DNA of 30,290 nt from Candidatus Nanopelagicaceae bacterium (GTDB taxonomy: Bacteria > Actinomycetota > Actinomycetes > Nanopelagicales > Nanopelagicaceae): the NCBI GenBank assembly GCA_947490625.1, contig CANLHC010000003.1, forward strand, positions 1 through 30,290, given 5' to 3'. How positions within the stretch are numbered: the first letter of the stretch is position 1; each line of letters opens with the position of its first letter. The notes beneath the pieces are model-generated. The model saw only the letters and a program-made list of their open reading frames with translations, was not told the DNA's origin and searched no databases. Position numbers and translations under genes: made by a program. Positions 22,933 through 30,290 of this stretch are shown here, piece by piece.

Positions 22933-23964
22933 TTAGAGGCTGATCGCCTCGACTGGCATCGACGAACTGGCATCGAAGGCCAATGGGCTGGCTGGACGCC
23001 CGGAGAGGACCATCAACGCCCCGAGAGAGGCCACCATCGCCCCATTATCGGTACACAAGGCCGGCTCTGGGATAGCAAGTGCGATCTTGGCGCGCGCACA
23101 GCGCTGCTCGGCCAGGGCTCGCAGCCGTGAGTTGGCGGCGACTCCACCTGCGATCACCAGGCGATCGATTCCAGAATCTTTACAAGCAGCCAACGCCTTC
23201 TGCAGCAGAACATCAACAACTGCTTCTTGGAAGGATGCTGCGACATCGGCTTTTGCATAGGTGGGTGTGTTCTCTAGATATCTAGCAACCGCAGTTTTAA
23301 GTCCAGAGAACGAGAAATCATAGGGACGAGTTTTCCAATCGCCACTTGTTGTCAGCCCGCGCGGAAAATCAATTGCCGACGGATTGCCTTCTCGTGCGAT
23401 GCGATCGATAGCCGGTCCCCCAGGAAAACCGAGATCCAAAATTCGAGCGATCTTGTCGAAGGCTTCCCCTGCTGCATCATCCATCGTTGCACCAAGTTTT
23501 GTAATCGAATGCGTGATGTCATCAATTTTTAAAAGCGATGAATGTCCACCGCTTACCAATAGCGCAATGGTGGGTTCGATCGCGTTGGAATGCGTTAAGT
23601 AATCAACGCTGATATGTGCAGCTAGATGGTTTACCGCATATATCGGGCGACCAAGCCCGAGTGCTAAACCAGCAGCAGTTGATGTTCCAACCAGTAACGC
23701 ACCGATTAGTCCGGGGCCTGCAGTAACAGCAACTGCATCAATGTCGCGAAGTGTGACACCGGCATCTTTTAGAGCTTGGGCGAGGGCGGGTTGAATTGCT
23801 TCAAGGTGCGCTCTGCTTGCGATCTCTGGCACAACACCGCCAAAGCGAGCATGCTCATCAACACTAGATGCGATGACATTTGCCAACAGAGTGCGTCCAG
23901 CAACGATTCCAATTGCAGTCTCATCGCACGACGTTTCGATACCTAGAACTAGTGGCCCTCTCAT
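22933..23964 (-). CDS. tsaD: tRNA t6A37 threonylcarbamoyltransferase TsaD
   Basis: Transfers the threonylcarbamoyl group to A37 of ANN-decoding tRNAs with TsaB and TsaE. 343 residues of the ASKHA fold: LGIETSCDETAIGI, the metal-binding His113 and His117 in VNHLAAHIS, LLVSGGHSSL, the phosphate loop LGATMDDAAGEAFDK, and VIAGGVAANSRLR. Its start overlaps the rimI stop by 4 bp. It is the last gene of the cassette. Confidence 0.96.
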   Translation of the reverse strand: MRGPLVLGIETSCDETAIGIVAGRTLLANVIASSVDEHARFGGVVPEIASRAHLEAIQPALAQALKDAGVTLRDIDAVAVTAGPGLIGALLVGTSTAAGLALGLGRPIYAVNHLAAHISVDYLTHSNAIEPTIALLVSGGHSSLLKIDDITHSITKLGATMDDAAGEAFDKIARILDLGFPGGPAIDRIAREGNPSAIDFPRGLTTSGDWKTRPYDFSFSGLKTAVARYLENTPTYAKADVAASFQEAVVDVLLQKALAACKDSGIDRLVIAGGVAANSRLRALAEQRCARAKIALAIPEPALCTDNGAMVASLGALMVLSGRPASPLAFDASSSMPVEAISL

Positions 23965-24416
23965 TTGAGCACCTTGGACATCACAAGTGCATCAAGTCCC
24001 ACACCGTAATAATCAGGGCGTAGCGCGATGATTTCAAAGCCTTCTGAGATATAGAGCGCCTGCGCTGGTTGATTGTTCTTTTCAACTTCTAGAAAAATCT
24101 GTGGCGAGTTCTTTGTATATGCCCAATCAATGAGTGAAGTCAGCATGTGACGAGCAATTCCGCGCATTCGAAAATCTGGAACAACAGCGATCGTCAAAAC
24201 ATCTGTATCAGCACCATCAGAGGCGCAGAGCGCCCCTGCCCAACCAATAATCTGATGCTGCGCGTCGCAGGCAACGAGGTAATGGCGAGTGATTCCGTTA
24301 TTGGAAACTTCTTCCTTGAATTGCCCCATAGACCAGGGATCATCTTTAAAGATCTCTTTTTCAAGGGAGGCCACAACGGGAATATCGAGAGCGATCATTG
24401 CGCGATAGGTAATCAT
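23961..24416 (-). CDS. rimI: Ribosomal-protein-alanine N-acetyltransferase RimI (GNAT)
   Basis: A 151-residue GNAT acetyltransferase. The acetyl-CoA loop VVPDFRMRGIARHML is clear, followed by LEVEKNNQPAQALYISEGFE, characteristic of RimI, which acetylates the N-terminus of ribosomal protein S18. It is embedded between tsaB and tsaD with 4-bp overlaps on both sides, the usual actinobacterial arrangement. A broader Nα-acetylation range cannot be excluded. Confidence 0.92.
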   Translation of the reverse strand: MITYRAMIALDIPVVASLEKEIFKDDPWSMGQFKEEVSNNGITRHYLVACDAQHQIIGWAGALCASDGADTDVLTIAVVPDFRMRGIARHMLTSLIDWAYTKNSPQIFLEVEKNNQPAQALYISEGFEIIALRPDYYGVGLDALVMSKVLK

Positions 24417-24949
24417 GATGGCCGATCTGCAGTTGCAACTGCATCTGGTCTACGCAAATAAAATGGCTCACTTACATTCTGTGATTCTGAGAGCTGCACC
24501 AAACGCAGTACATCTGGATAGAGATCAATGATGTATCCAGCGACATCTCCCGGAAAATTCACAGCCGGTCCTTCAATGCGCACACCGTCTTGATATTTAG
24601 CCCAGTAAATCTCTTTACGGCGGGCATCGATAGCAACTGTGTACGCAGCTTGATCGACAACAATGGCATCAAGTGAACAGATACCAATCACTGGAATATT
24701 TCGCGCTGCGGCAAAGGCTCGCGCAAATGAGATCCCCACACGCAAACCGGTAAATGGCCCCGGCCCCATTCCAACAATGACGCGTTCTGGATTAACGCCG
24801 GCTGCTAGCGCTTGCTTAGCTAGAAGTGCCACCGCATTTCCATGATCAGTTGCACCATCATGAAAGCCCTGCCAGATAATCTGCTCATCCTTCACAAGAG
24901 CAACAATTGTGCGCGAAGTAGATGTATCAATCACGAGGCTGGCGCTCAT
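24413..24949 (-). CDS. tsaB: tRNA t6A37 biosynthesis protein TsaB
   Basis: A catalytically inactive ASKHA paralogue of TsaD that dimerises with it. The 178-residue protein starts MSASLVIDTSTSRTIVAL; GMGPGPFTGLRVGISFARAF is the diagnostic segment. The C-terminal half is short and degenerate, as usual for TsaB. A longer frame begins at 24967, but the ATG at 24949 gives the ATGA overlap with the tsaE stop that matches the other junctions of this operon. Confidence 0.93.
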   Translation of the reverse strand: MSASLVIDTSTSRTIVALVKDEQIIWQGFHDGATDHGNAVALLAKQALAAGVNPERVIVGMGPGPFTGLRVGISFARAFAAARNIPVIGICSLDAIVVDQAAYTVAIDARRKEIYWAKYQDGVRIEGPAVNFPGDVAGYIIDLYPDVLRLVQLSESQNVSEPFYLRRPDAVATADRPS

Positions 24950-25407
24950 AGCTCTACCCCATCCCATCTTGGACCTACGGCAGAGATTGTGACAAAACGT
25001 TCTTCATTGCTGCGATCTATTGTGATCTCGAGTCGATCATCACTTAACCGCGCAGATTCAGCGCTGCCCCACTCGATCACAGTTAGAGCATCCTCACGTG
25101 CGCTATCAAGATCCAGATCATCAAGATAAGCCGCAGCATTTCCAGCTTCCAGTAAACGGTATACATCCACATGAATCAGAGGCATCGCACCTTTATGAAT
25201 TCGTGAAATAACAAAGGTGGGCGATGTGACATCACTTATTCCCAGTGCCTTACCAACGCCTTGTACAAAGATTGTTTTTCCGGCTCCCAATGGGCCGTTG
25301 AGCAAGATTAAATCCCCAGGGCGAGAAAGACGCCCGATCTTTTCACCGAGTGCGGCCATCGCATCGGCATCAGCGATGCGATATGTGGCGCGTAATTGAT
25401 TACTCAT
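24946..25407 (-). CDS. tsaE: tRNA t6A37 biosynthesis ATPase TsaE
   Basis: P-loop ATPase that drives the TsaBD catalytic cycle. 153 residues with Walker A GPLGAGKT (38-45), TSPTFVISRIH, HVDVYRL and VIEWGSAE, all diagnostic. It is the first gene of tsaE-tsaB-rimI-tsaD, each junction a 4-bp overlap. There is no Shine-Dalgarno; TACCCT lies 6 nt before the ATG, and the upstream terminator of the hydrolase operon ends only 7 bp beyond that box. Confidence 0.95.
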   Translation of the reverse strand: MSNQLRATYRIADADAMAALGEKIGRLSRPGDLILLNGPLGAGKTIFVQGVGKALGISDVTSPTFVISRIHKGAMPLIHVDVYRLLEAGNAAAYLDDLDLDSAREDALTVIEWGSAESARLSDDRLEITIDRSNEERFVTISAVGPRWDGVEL

Positions 25408-25413
25408 AATGCA

Positions 25414-25419
25414 AGGGTA
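25414..25419 (-). promoter_or_regulatory. Candidate -10 box for leaderless tsaE (TACCCT)
   Basis: TACCCT 6 nt before the tsaE ATG fits TANNNT. Any -35 would lie inside the terminator stem at 25426-25459, so promoter and upstream terminator overlap. Pattern-based only. Confidence 0.35.
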
Positions 25420-25425
25420 GTAGAT

Positions 25426-25459
25426 GACAAAAGGCCCTGGTTTCCCAGGGCCTTTTGTC
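25426..25459 (-). terminator. Terminator of the liv-hydrolase operon
   Basis: A 15-bp perfect stem: GACAAAAGGCCCTGG (25426-25440), 4-nt loop, complement at 25445-25459. In the direction of the hydrolase gene the descending arm contains CCTTTTGTC. It lies 16 bp past the hydrolase stop and separates that operon from tsaE. Confidence 0.88.
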
Positions 25460-25475
25460 TTTAATCTACTTCAGG

Positions 25476-27107
25476 TTATCCAAGCGCCTTAAATGTTGGC
25501 ACAAGGAAGTCCTTATCAAATGACAAGCCAGCCTTACGAGCGGTTGTTTTAATCTTTCCGCCGAGAGGGAACTTGCCATTCTTAAGTGTTTCCACCATCA
25601 GATCTGCCGCTGCTAAATACTGAGCAGCGGTAAATGTGCAGTGACCCGTTCCGGCACCTGCAGCAGCAGTAAGGTCTGGTGATAGGCCGCTGAACTTAGA
25701 GTACGAAGCAGCAGTTTTTTCCCAGAGCACAAGCAGGTTATTTGTAGGAGGCACGTAAGAACGTGACTTCTTAGCATCTGCCATGGCCTTCGCCTTCTCT
25801 GCTGCAAACTGTGCAGCATAGGTGTCGATATGCCATTGAACAATTGCAGCCGGAGTGTACTGATCAGATTCAGCTTGGAAGATGATCGTAGGCTTTGTGA
25901 TCTTTCCACTTACCCCAATAATTCCAGGAATCTTTGCAACAGCTGCTGCATCTGCTTTCTCACGTGGAGTTGCTGCAAGTGCGCTGATGATGCCTGCGAC
26001 TGCTTTATTTCCGCTGAGTGCGAATGAGTAGATATCAGCATCTGCTGCAATGCGCGCTGCATAATCGGTACTTGAGTTGTCAAAGACCTTTCCGCCAGTG
26101 AGCAATTCACCATCTGCCAATAGGAGAGTTCCTGCTGGTCCGACAGTTCCCATGTTTTCCAAAACAGCCACAGCAGGAGCAACGGCTAATGGGTATGTGT
26201 CAGTAGCTCCGACAGGTCCTGCGGTTCCATCAACATGCTCGCTACGAGTAGGAATGCCAGCCATGAGGCCGATCGCTAATAGCGCAGAACGTGAAGGAAT
26301 TCCCTGAGCTTGCAGTGCCTTACCGGCAGGGCTTGCTGTCGCTGGCCACGCACCACTTGAAAGACCATCCTTAAGCGCACCCAGAACAATTAGCACTTTA
26401 CCGATATTAGCTAACTGTTGATTCTTGCGGGTGTCTGGGTCAGTTGAATATCCACCAACGATAATTGATGGATCGAAGAGAGCCTTAAAGCCCCAGAGCG
26501 CATCACCAAAGTAGGAAATCATTGCATTCTGTGGATTTGCTGCTGGGCAAGCAAGAATCACACCATCAACAAGTTCAGGGTTCTTCTCAGCCAGCATCTG
26601 TGAGTGAAGTGCACCGAGTGATTTACCCCATGCAATAACAGACTTGGTTGTCGGGAACTTAGTCTTAAATGTTGCAATCAGTTCCTTATTGGCTGCCAAT
26701 GCTTGCGTAGCGTTGATTGACTGGCGAGAAAAACCAGAACCTGCAACACCGTAACCTGATGCAACTAACTTGTTAATGATCGACAAGTCACCCTCTGATG
26801 CACCTGGGCCAGGTTCTGCAGCATTAGTCATCGTGTAAGGACCTACCGGAGCAAGAGTTGCTGGGAGGTCGATCGCTGGGCGAATTCCGTGAGACCAGAT
26901 AAAGACTGTTCCATTGAAGTTCGCAGCAGCGATGAATGAATATGGTGCACCATCTGCGCCAACGCCTGCGCATTGGGTGACAAAGCTGGCTGTTGCACAC
27001 TGTGGTGCAGCATTAGCCGCACTTGGTGCACCAACCATAACTGTTCCAGCAAGTGCTACTACAGCAAATGCTGAGACGATACGTGACTTAGTTGTTGAGA
27101 TTTTCAT
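25476..27107 (-). CDS. Secreted alpha/beta-hydrolase, substrate unknown
   Basis: A 543-residue exported protein. The signal peptide is about residues 1-33 with cleavage after ANA and no lipobox. The hydrolase core shows a nucleophile elbow GKSLG with Ser163 after VIAW, a likely acid Asp415 in FQAESDQYTPA and a likely base His489 in GTGHCTF, in the right order for an alpha/beta-hydrolase. It is much larger than a minimal hydrolase, with an inserted region (about 200-400) that may form a lid. I do not recognise a specific family; esterase, amidase or peptidase activity are all possible. Its ATG overlaps the stop of the upstream binding-protein gene (TAATG), so it is translated with an amino-acid-type ABC importer. 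An extracellular enzyme releasing the imported substrate is the simplest reading. Confidence 0.8.
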   Translation of the reverse strand: MKISTTKSRIVSAFAVVALAGTVMVGAPSAANAAPQCATASFVTQCAGVGADGAPYSFIAAANFNGTVFIWSHGIRPAIDLPATLAPVGPYTMTNAAEPGPGASEGDLSIINKLVASGYGVAGSGFSRQSINATQALAANKELIATFKTKFPTTKSVIAWGKSLGALHSQMLAEKNPELVDGVILACPAANPQNAMISYFGDALWGFKALFDPSIIVGGYSTDPDTRKNQQLANIGKVLIVLGALKDGLSSGAWPATASPAGKALQAQGIPSRSALLAIGLMAGIPTRSEHVDGTAGPVGATDTYPLAVAPAVAVLENMGTVGPAGTLLLADGELLTGGKVFDNSSTDYAARIAADADIYSFALSGNKAVAGIISALAATPREKADAAAVAKIPGIIGVSGKITKPTIIFQAESDQYTPAAIVQWHIDTYAAQFAAEKAKAMADAKKSRSYVPPTNNLLVLWEKTAASYSKFSGLSPDLTAAAGAGTGHCTFTAAQYLAAADLMVETLKNGKFPLGGKIKTTARKAGLSFDKDFLVPTFKALG

Positions 27108-28450
27108 TAGTTAGGTAATCCTTTCGCAGGCATTGCTGGACGCTTGAATGTTGATTCAACAACTTGTCCGTTACCTGAATCGGTTGTATAGACGGTGTAC
27201 TTACCACCATCTGCGGTGAGTGCACCTGTTGGTCCATATGTTCCAATCCAGTACCCGTTAGCACCAACATGTGATGACTTTGAGTATCCGAGTTGAGTAA
27301 GGAATGGGCTAGGAAGGGTTGAACCCTTTGTCTCAATGGTATTAATCAAGCCCTTGCGAGTGAGATTCTTACCAGCAGCATGGAGTGCCTGAACTGCCAA
27401 GAAGGCGTTTGACATACCTGCAACAACGTTGTTGTCGAAGGTCTGTGTTGGCTGAGCCGCAGAATAGATTGTTTGGAACAACTTGATGTACTCATCGTTG
27501 ACATCCGTAGGAGCTGGAGCGAATGAGAATCCCTTTGCTCCATTGAGGAGTGCTACAAGGCCTCTGTTACGGCTCGCGATTGTTGTTGCATCGCCACCGA
27601 CTGAACCAATTACAAATTGAGTCTTACCAACCCAACCACCTGTAAAGGCAGCACCCAACAAGACTGTTGTTGCAGATGAGACACCGAACATCACGGTTAC
27701 ATCTGGATTAGCGGCTTTTAGCGTTGAGATCCAGCCCGAACCTGTCGTGGGCTGGGATAGTGATGGGGGTGCGTATCCAATTTCTGTGTCGAATTTTATC
27801 CCACCCTCTTTAAATCCAGCGAGCGCGTCCTTACCGAAGTCATCATCCTGATAGATAAGTGCAAGCTTTTTGCCTGGGTACTTATCTTTGAGGTAGCGCG
27901 ACATGATCTTTGCTTCCATGTAGTAGGAAGGCAAGATTGCAAATGTCGTTGCATATGCGCGTGGGTTATTTCTGATATCACTCGCATTTGGATTAGCAAA
28001 ACCGCTAAAGCCGGTGTTAACAAAGAGTGATGGAACTCCGCGCTTTGTTAGTTGGGCCTTATCAGCGATCGCCTTTGTGCTCGCGGTTCCTAGTGTTCCC
28101 ACGAGTGCAAACACTTTGTCACGCAAAATCAACTGATTGGCATTGTTTACTGCAGTTTGCTGGTTGTACTTGTCATCTTTTACTTCGAGTGTGATTTTGC
28201 GACCATGGACACCACCAGCAGCATTGACATAGTCAAAATAGGCCTTCATTGCACCTGGAATCTTTTGGTAGCCAGGAGCTGCAAAACCATCCATTGGGAG
28301 TGTGATACCCAACTTAATTGATGTTGCTGTTAATCCAGGCTCTGCCGAACGTGGGTTAAACGCTTGCGCAGGCACAGTTGTGACTGTGAGTGCGGCAATT
28401 GCGAGTAACGCAGAAGCAGTTATGAACTTCTGACGATTGATTTTTATCAT
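27107..28450 (-). CDS. Branched-chain amino-acid-type ABC substrate-binding protein
   Basis: A 447-residue type I periplasmic-binding-like protein of the LivK/Peripla_BP_6 family. The signal peptide (about 1-30) ends VPAQA with no Cys, so no lipoprotein anchor is visible. The mature part starts with the family pattern IKLGITLPMDGFAAPGYQKI and includes AYFDYVNAAGGVHGRKITL, VFALVGTLGTASTKAIADKA and LALIYQDDDFGKDALAGF. Ligands of this family include branched-chain amino acids, amides, urea and aromatic acids; the actual ligand is not readable. It lies 66 bp after livM with its own strong ribosome binding site (GGAAGGAAG), which would allow higher expression than the permeases. Confidence 0.92.
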   Translation of the reverse strand: MIKINRQKFITASALLAIAALTVTTVPAQAFNPRSAEPGLTATSIKLGITLPMDGFAAPGYQKIPGAMKAYFDYVNAAGGVHGRKITLEVKDDKYNQQTAVNNANQLILRDKVFALVGTLGTASTKAIADKAQLTKRGVPSLFVNTGFSGFANPNASDIRNNPRAYATTFAILPSYYMEAKIMSRYLKDKYPGKKLALIYQDDDFGKDALAGFKEGGIKFDTEIGYAPPSLSQPTTGSGWISTLKAANPDVTVMFGVSSATTVLLGAAFTGGWVGKTQFVIGSVGGDATTIASRNRGLVALLNGAKGFSFAPAPTDVNDEYIKLFQTIYSAAQPTQTFDNNVVAGMSNAFLAVQALHAAGKNLTRKGLINTIETKGSTLPSPFLTQLGYSKSSHVGANGYWIGTYGPTGALTADGGKYTVYTTDSGNGQVVESTFKRPAMPAKGLPN

Positions 28451-28516
28451 CTTCTTCCTTCCATCGAGGGCCCTTGCGGGATTTATTTCTTACTTCTTTA
28501 CTACTTCTAGGCCTTG
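28451..28516 (-). other. livM to binding-protein intergenic spacer
   Basis: 66 bp containing a purine-rich leader and a small CCC-GCAA-GGG mini-hairpin next to a GGGCCC palindrome, then GGAAGGAAG before the binding-protein ATG. It may hold an mRNA processing or stabilising element that raises binding-protein yield. There is no T-tract, so it is not a terminator. Confidence 0.3.
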
Positions 28517-29560
28517 TTACTTCTTGGTTGACCAAGTCTTACTGCCTACACGGAGTGTTAACTCAACTGGACTATGCGAAGCTTTGCCGCTCTTCGCATG
28601 CTTAGCGCGTCGCGCATGCATCTGTTCAACCGGCCCATTTGGCACCAGCAAAACCGTCAAGATAAGTAATCCACTCACCAGTAGGCCCGGCAAGTTCAAG
28701 GTGATCGTCTCTGAGCCACCATAGCGATCGGCTATCGCTAGGGCGATCTCGGGGATTGCCACCAGAGTCACTGCCCCAATCATGACGCCTCCGAGGGTGG
28801 TTACGCCAGCGAGGACCGCGCCTGTCGCTAAAGAAAATGACAGGGCAAGGGGGAAAGCGCCCGGCGAGACAAGCAGGATCATGCCAAGAAGGGCACCGGC
28901 CAAGCCTGCTAGCCCAGCGCTGATGGTGAATGCTAGAACTTTGTTACGACCAACATGAATTCCGGCAAGCTCCGCGGCAACATCATTACTACGCACTGCA
29001 CGCCAGCTACGACCATAACGTGAATTCAAAACATGGCGTAACCAATACGTAGCGATTAGCGCTGCCGACCAGCTAATCCAGAAATACCATTTGTACTGGG
29101 TGAAATCTTCACCAAGAGAAGCTGGTGGAAATCCAACATCAAAGATGAATCCTTGCTCTCCGCCTAGAAAAGAAAACTCATTTGCAATCGATGGCAGTCC
29201 GATTGCAAGTGCGAGAGTTGTTCCTGCAAGATATGGGCCACTTAATCGTGCAGCAGCTAAACCTAAGAGAGCGCCACCAACAGCGGCAGCAAGGACTGCT
29301 ACGACAAAGGTGAGCCAGACCGGTGCATTGAAATTAATGCGCACTAATACCGCGGCATATCCGCCGATAGCCATGAGTGCACCATGGCCAAGGGATATCT
29401 GACCTGAGTAACCAGTGAGAAGAATGAGAGATGCGATTGCAATGACATAGATAGCAACAGTTGCACCTTGATAGACGGCCAACTCGTCGAGGCGGTTGCT
29501 AATGAGGAAGAGAATAAAACCGAAGATGATGAAGGTGATGAGTGGATGTTTTTTAAGCAC
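28517..29560 (-). CDS. livM: Branched-chain amino-acid-type ABC permease LivM
   Basis: A 347-residue inner-membrane permease with about ten hydrophobic segments. The LivM signature LTGYSGQISLGHGALMAIGG is near residues 48-67, and the cytoplasmic EAA-like loop SWRAVRSNDVAAELAGI contacts the ATPase. The basic C-terminal tail after VPNGPVEQMHARRAK is longer than usual and hydrophilic. The start is GTG at 29560, overlapping the livH stop by 8 bp, so translation is coupled. The ATPases livG and livF are not in the window and could lie upstream of livH. Confidence 0.94.
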   Translation of the reverse strand: MLKKHPLITFIIFGFILFLISNRLDELAVYQGATVAIYVIAIASLILLTGYSGQISLGHGALMAIGGYAAVLVRINFNAPVWLTFVVAVLAAAVGGALLGLAAARLSGPYLAGTTLALAIGLPSIANEFSFLGGEQGFIFDVGFPPASLGEDFTQYKWYFWISWSAALIATYWLRHVLNSRYGRSWRAVRSNDVAAELAGIHVGRNKVLAFTISAGLAGLAGALLGMILLVSPGAFPLALSFSLATGAVLAGVTTLGGVMIGAVTLVAIPEIALAIADRYGGSETITLNLPGLLVSGLLILTVLLVPNGPVEQMHARRAKHAKSGKASHSPVELTLRVGSKTWSTKK

Positions 29561-30290
29561 GGCGACTCGCCTTCGAACCTAAGAAGCCTTGCGGGCGAAG
29601 AATGAGAACTACCAGCAACAGTAAGAAGGCAACGATAAATCCTAAAGTGCCGCTGATGTAAATCTGTACGAATGCAAGGACTAAGCCAAGAATCAGCGCA
29701 CCGATTACCGCGCCAGGAAGTGATTCGAGACCACCGATTACCGCTGCGATAAATCCGAAGACGAGCAAGAAGCTGAACTCGAGTGACTCTGGTGCGAGTC
29801 CGCCGATTCCGTTGACTGTTTGTAAAATTCCTGCCGCCGCACCTGTAGCGCCTGCAATAGCCCAACCCAACGTTCGAACTCCAGAGACGCGAATTCCCGA
29901 GAGTTGTGCAATTTCCGGAGCGTATGCAGATGCTCGTAGCGCAAGACCAATATTGGTCTTTTGGAAAACAATTGTCACAATTATTAGAACTGCGACGACG
30001 AAACCAATAACGAAGAGACCCATCGGTGCAATGAATAGAGTGGTCTCGCCAACTTTATATCCAACTTTAGAGAGAGGTCCTTCAAACTGAACATCTCCAT
30101 GTCCCCAGATAAAGCCGATACCTGCGCGGATAACCCCAAGGAGTCCTAGCGTTGCAATAATCGGTGCAATCGCTGCAATCGGGCCTTGGTTACTGTGCTT
30201 AAGCAAAGTGCGCATTAAGAAGAATTCAATGAATGCAGAAAAGGCTGCACCAAGAATCATGGCAAGTGGAAGGGCGATCCAGAAGTTACC
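29553..30290 (-). CDS. livH: Branched-chain amino-acid-type ABC permease LivH (partial)
   Basis: Partner permease of LivM. The frame is open to the window edge: ten codons before the Met at 30260 read GNFWIALPLA, which continues a membrane segment, so that Met is internal and the true N-terminus lies outside. The visible 245 residues include IAPIIATLGLLGVIRAGI, the EAA-like loop LALRASAYAPEIAQLSGI, GFIAAVIGGLESLPGAVIGA and the C-terminal LILRPQGFLGSKASRRA, all typical of LivH. It is the first operon gene seen here. Confidence 0.94.
   Translation of the reverse strand, partial: GNFWIALPLAMILGAAFSAFIEFFLMRTLLKHSNQGPIAAIAPIIATLGLLGVIRAGIGFIWGHGDVQFEGPLSKVGYKVGETTLFIAPMGLFVIGFVVAVLIIVTIVFQKTNIGLALRASAYAPEIAQLSGIRVSGVRTLGWAIAGATGAAAGILQTVNGIGGLAPESLEFSFLLVFGFIAAVIGGLESLPGAVIGALILGLVLAFVQIYISGTLGFIVAFLLLLVVLILRPQGFLGSKASRRA

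Noticed and set aside
24950..24967. Six-residue longer TsaB
   Set aside because: The internal ATG gives the ATGA overlap seen at the other junctions of this operon.
28451..28516. Terminator between livM and the binding-protein gene
   Set aside because: Only a 3-bp GCAA-loop hairpin and no T-tract; more likely a spacer or processing site.
1..30290. CRISPR arrays, insertion sequences, prophage, tRNA or rRNA genes
   Set aside because: No regularly spaced repeats, transposase or integrase genes, terminal inverted repeats or cloverleaf-like segments were seen; the content is core metabolism and housekeeping.

Overview
This 30.3 kb window looks like the chromosome of a small-genome, mid-GC actinobacterium. 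The best fit is the freshwater acI lineage (Nanopelagicales, Planktophila-like). The basis is established actinobacterial content: a WhiB3/WhiD-type Fe-S regulator, a GroEL with a His-rich tail next to groES, the GuaB/GuaB3 pair, a PerM-like (DUF6350) membrane gene between sucCD and purNH, DUF3017 after folD, and an orphan MsiK-type sugar ATPase. Genes are tightly packed, with many 4-bp overlaps and no gap longer than about 160 bp. The lineage is inferred from synteny and protein character; no 16S or other taxonomic marker is present.

Layout. 1-1924 (-): a CorC/CNNM-type membrane protein, then the N-terminal two thirds of trpS. 2056-3171 (+): msiK, with hairpins in its leader and an exact 36-bp in-frame tandem duplication, closed by a bidirectional terminator. 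3237-14171 (-): a ten-gene co-directional run, pcrA-sucC-sucD-perM-purN-purH-folD-DUF3017-mdh-icd, combining TCA enzymes, the end of IMP synthesis and one-carbon folate metabolism. 14200-14925 (+): a PIG-L/LmbE deacetylase divergent from pcrA. 14929-19410 (-): guaB-guaB3-guaA plus a secreted cyclophilin; this is the IMP to GMP branch fed by purH. 19432-20835: a MerR regulator with a cobalamin-binding C-terminus, divergent from the whiB3/whiD-type gene. 20910-22841 (-): groES-groEL behind a CIRCE-like operator. 22933-25407 (-): the tRNA t6A cassette tsaE-tsaB-rimI-tsaD. 25476-30290 (-): livH-livM-substrate-binding protein, translationally coupled to a large secreted alpha/beta hydrolase.

Most interesting points: (1) the MerR regulator carries the W-x9-EH signature and His spacing of CarH adenosylcobalamin photoreceptors, and sits where Streptomyces has shbA/bldM between guaB and whiD; (2) GuaB lacks the whole CBS (Bateman) module that allosterically regulates IMP dehydrogenases; (3) a secreted hydrolase is locked by a TAATG overlap to an amino-acid-type ABC uptake operon whose binding protein has no lipobox; (4) several genes without a Shine-Dalgarno have a TANNNT box 6-9 nt before the start codon, suggesting widespread leaderless transcription; (5) the tandem repeat inside msiK and the nested hairpin before sucC are unexplained. 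No tRNA, rRNA, CRISPR, insertion sequence or prophage feature was seen. The window is mostly core genome.
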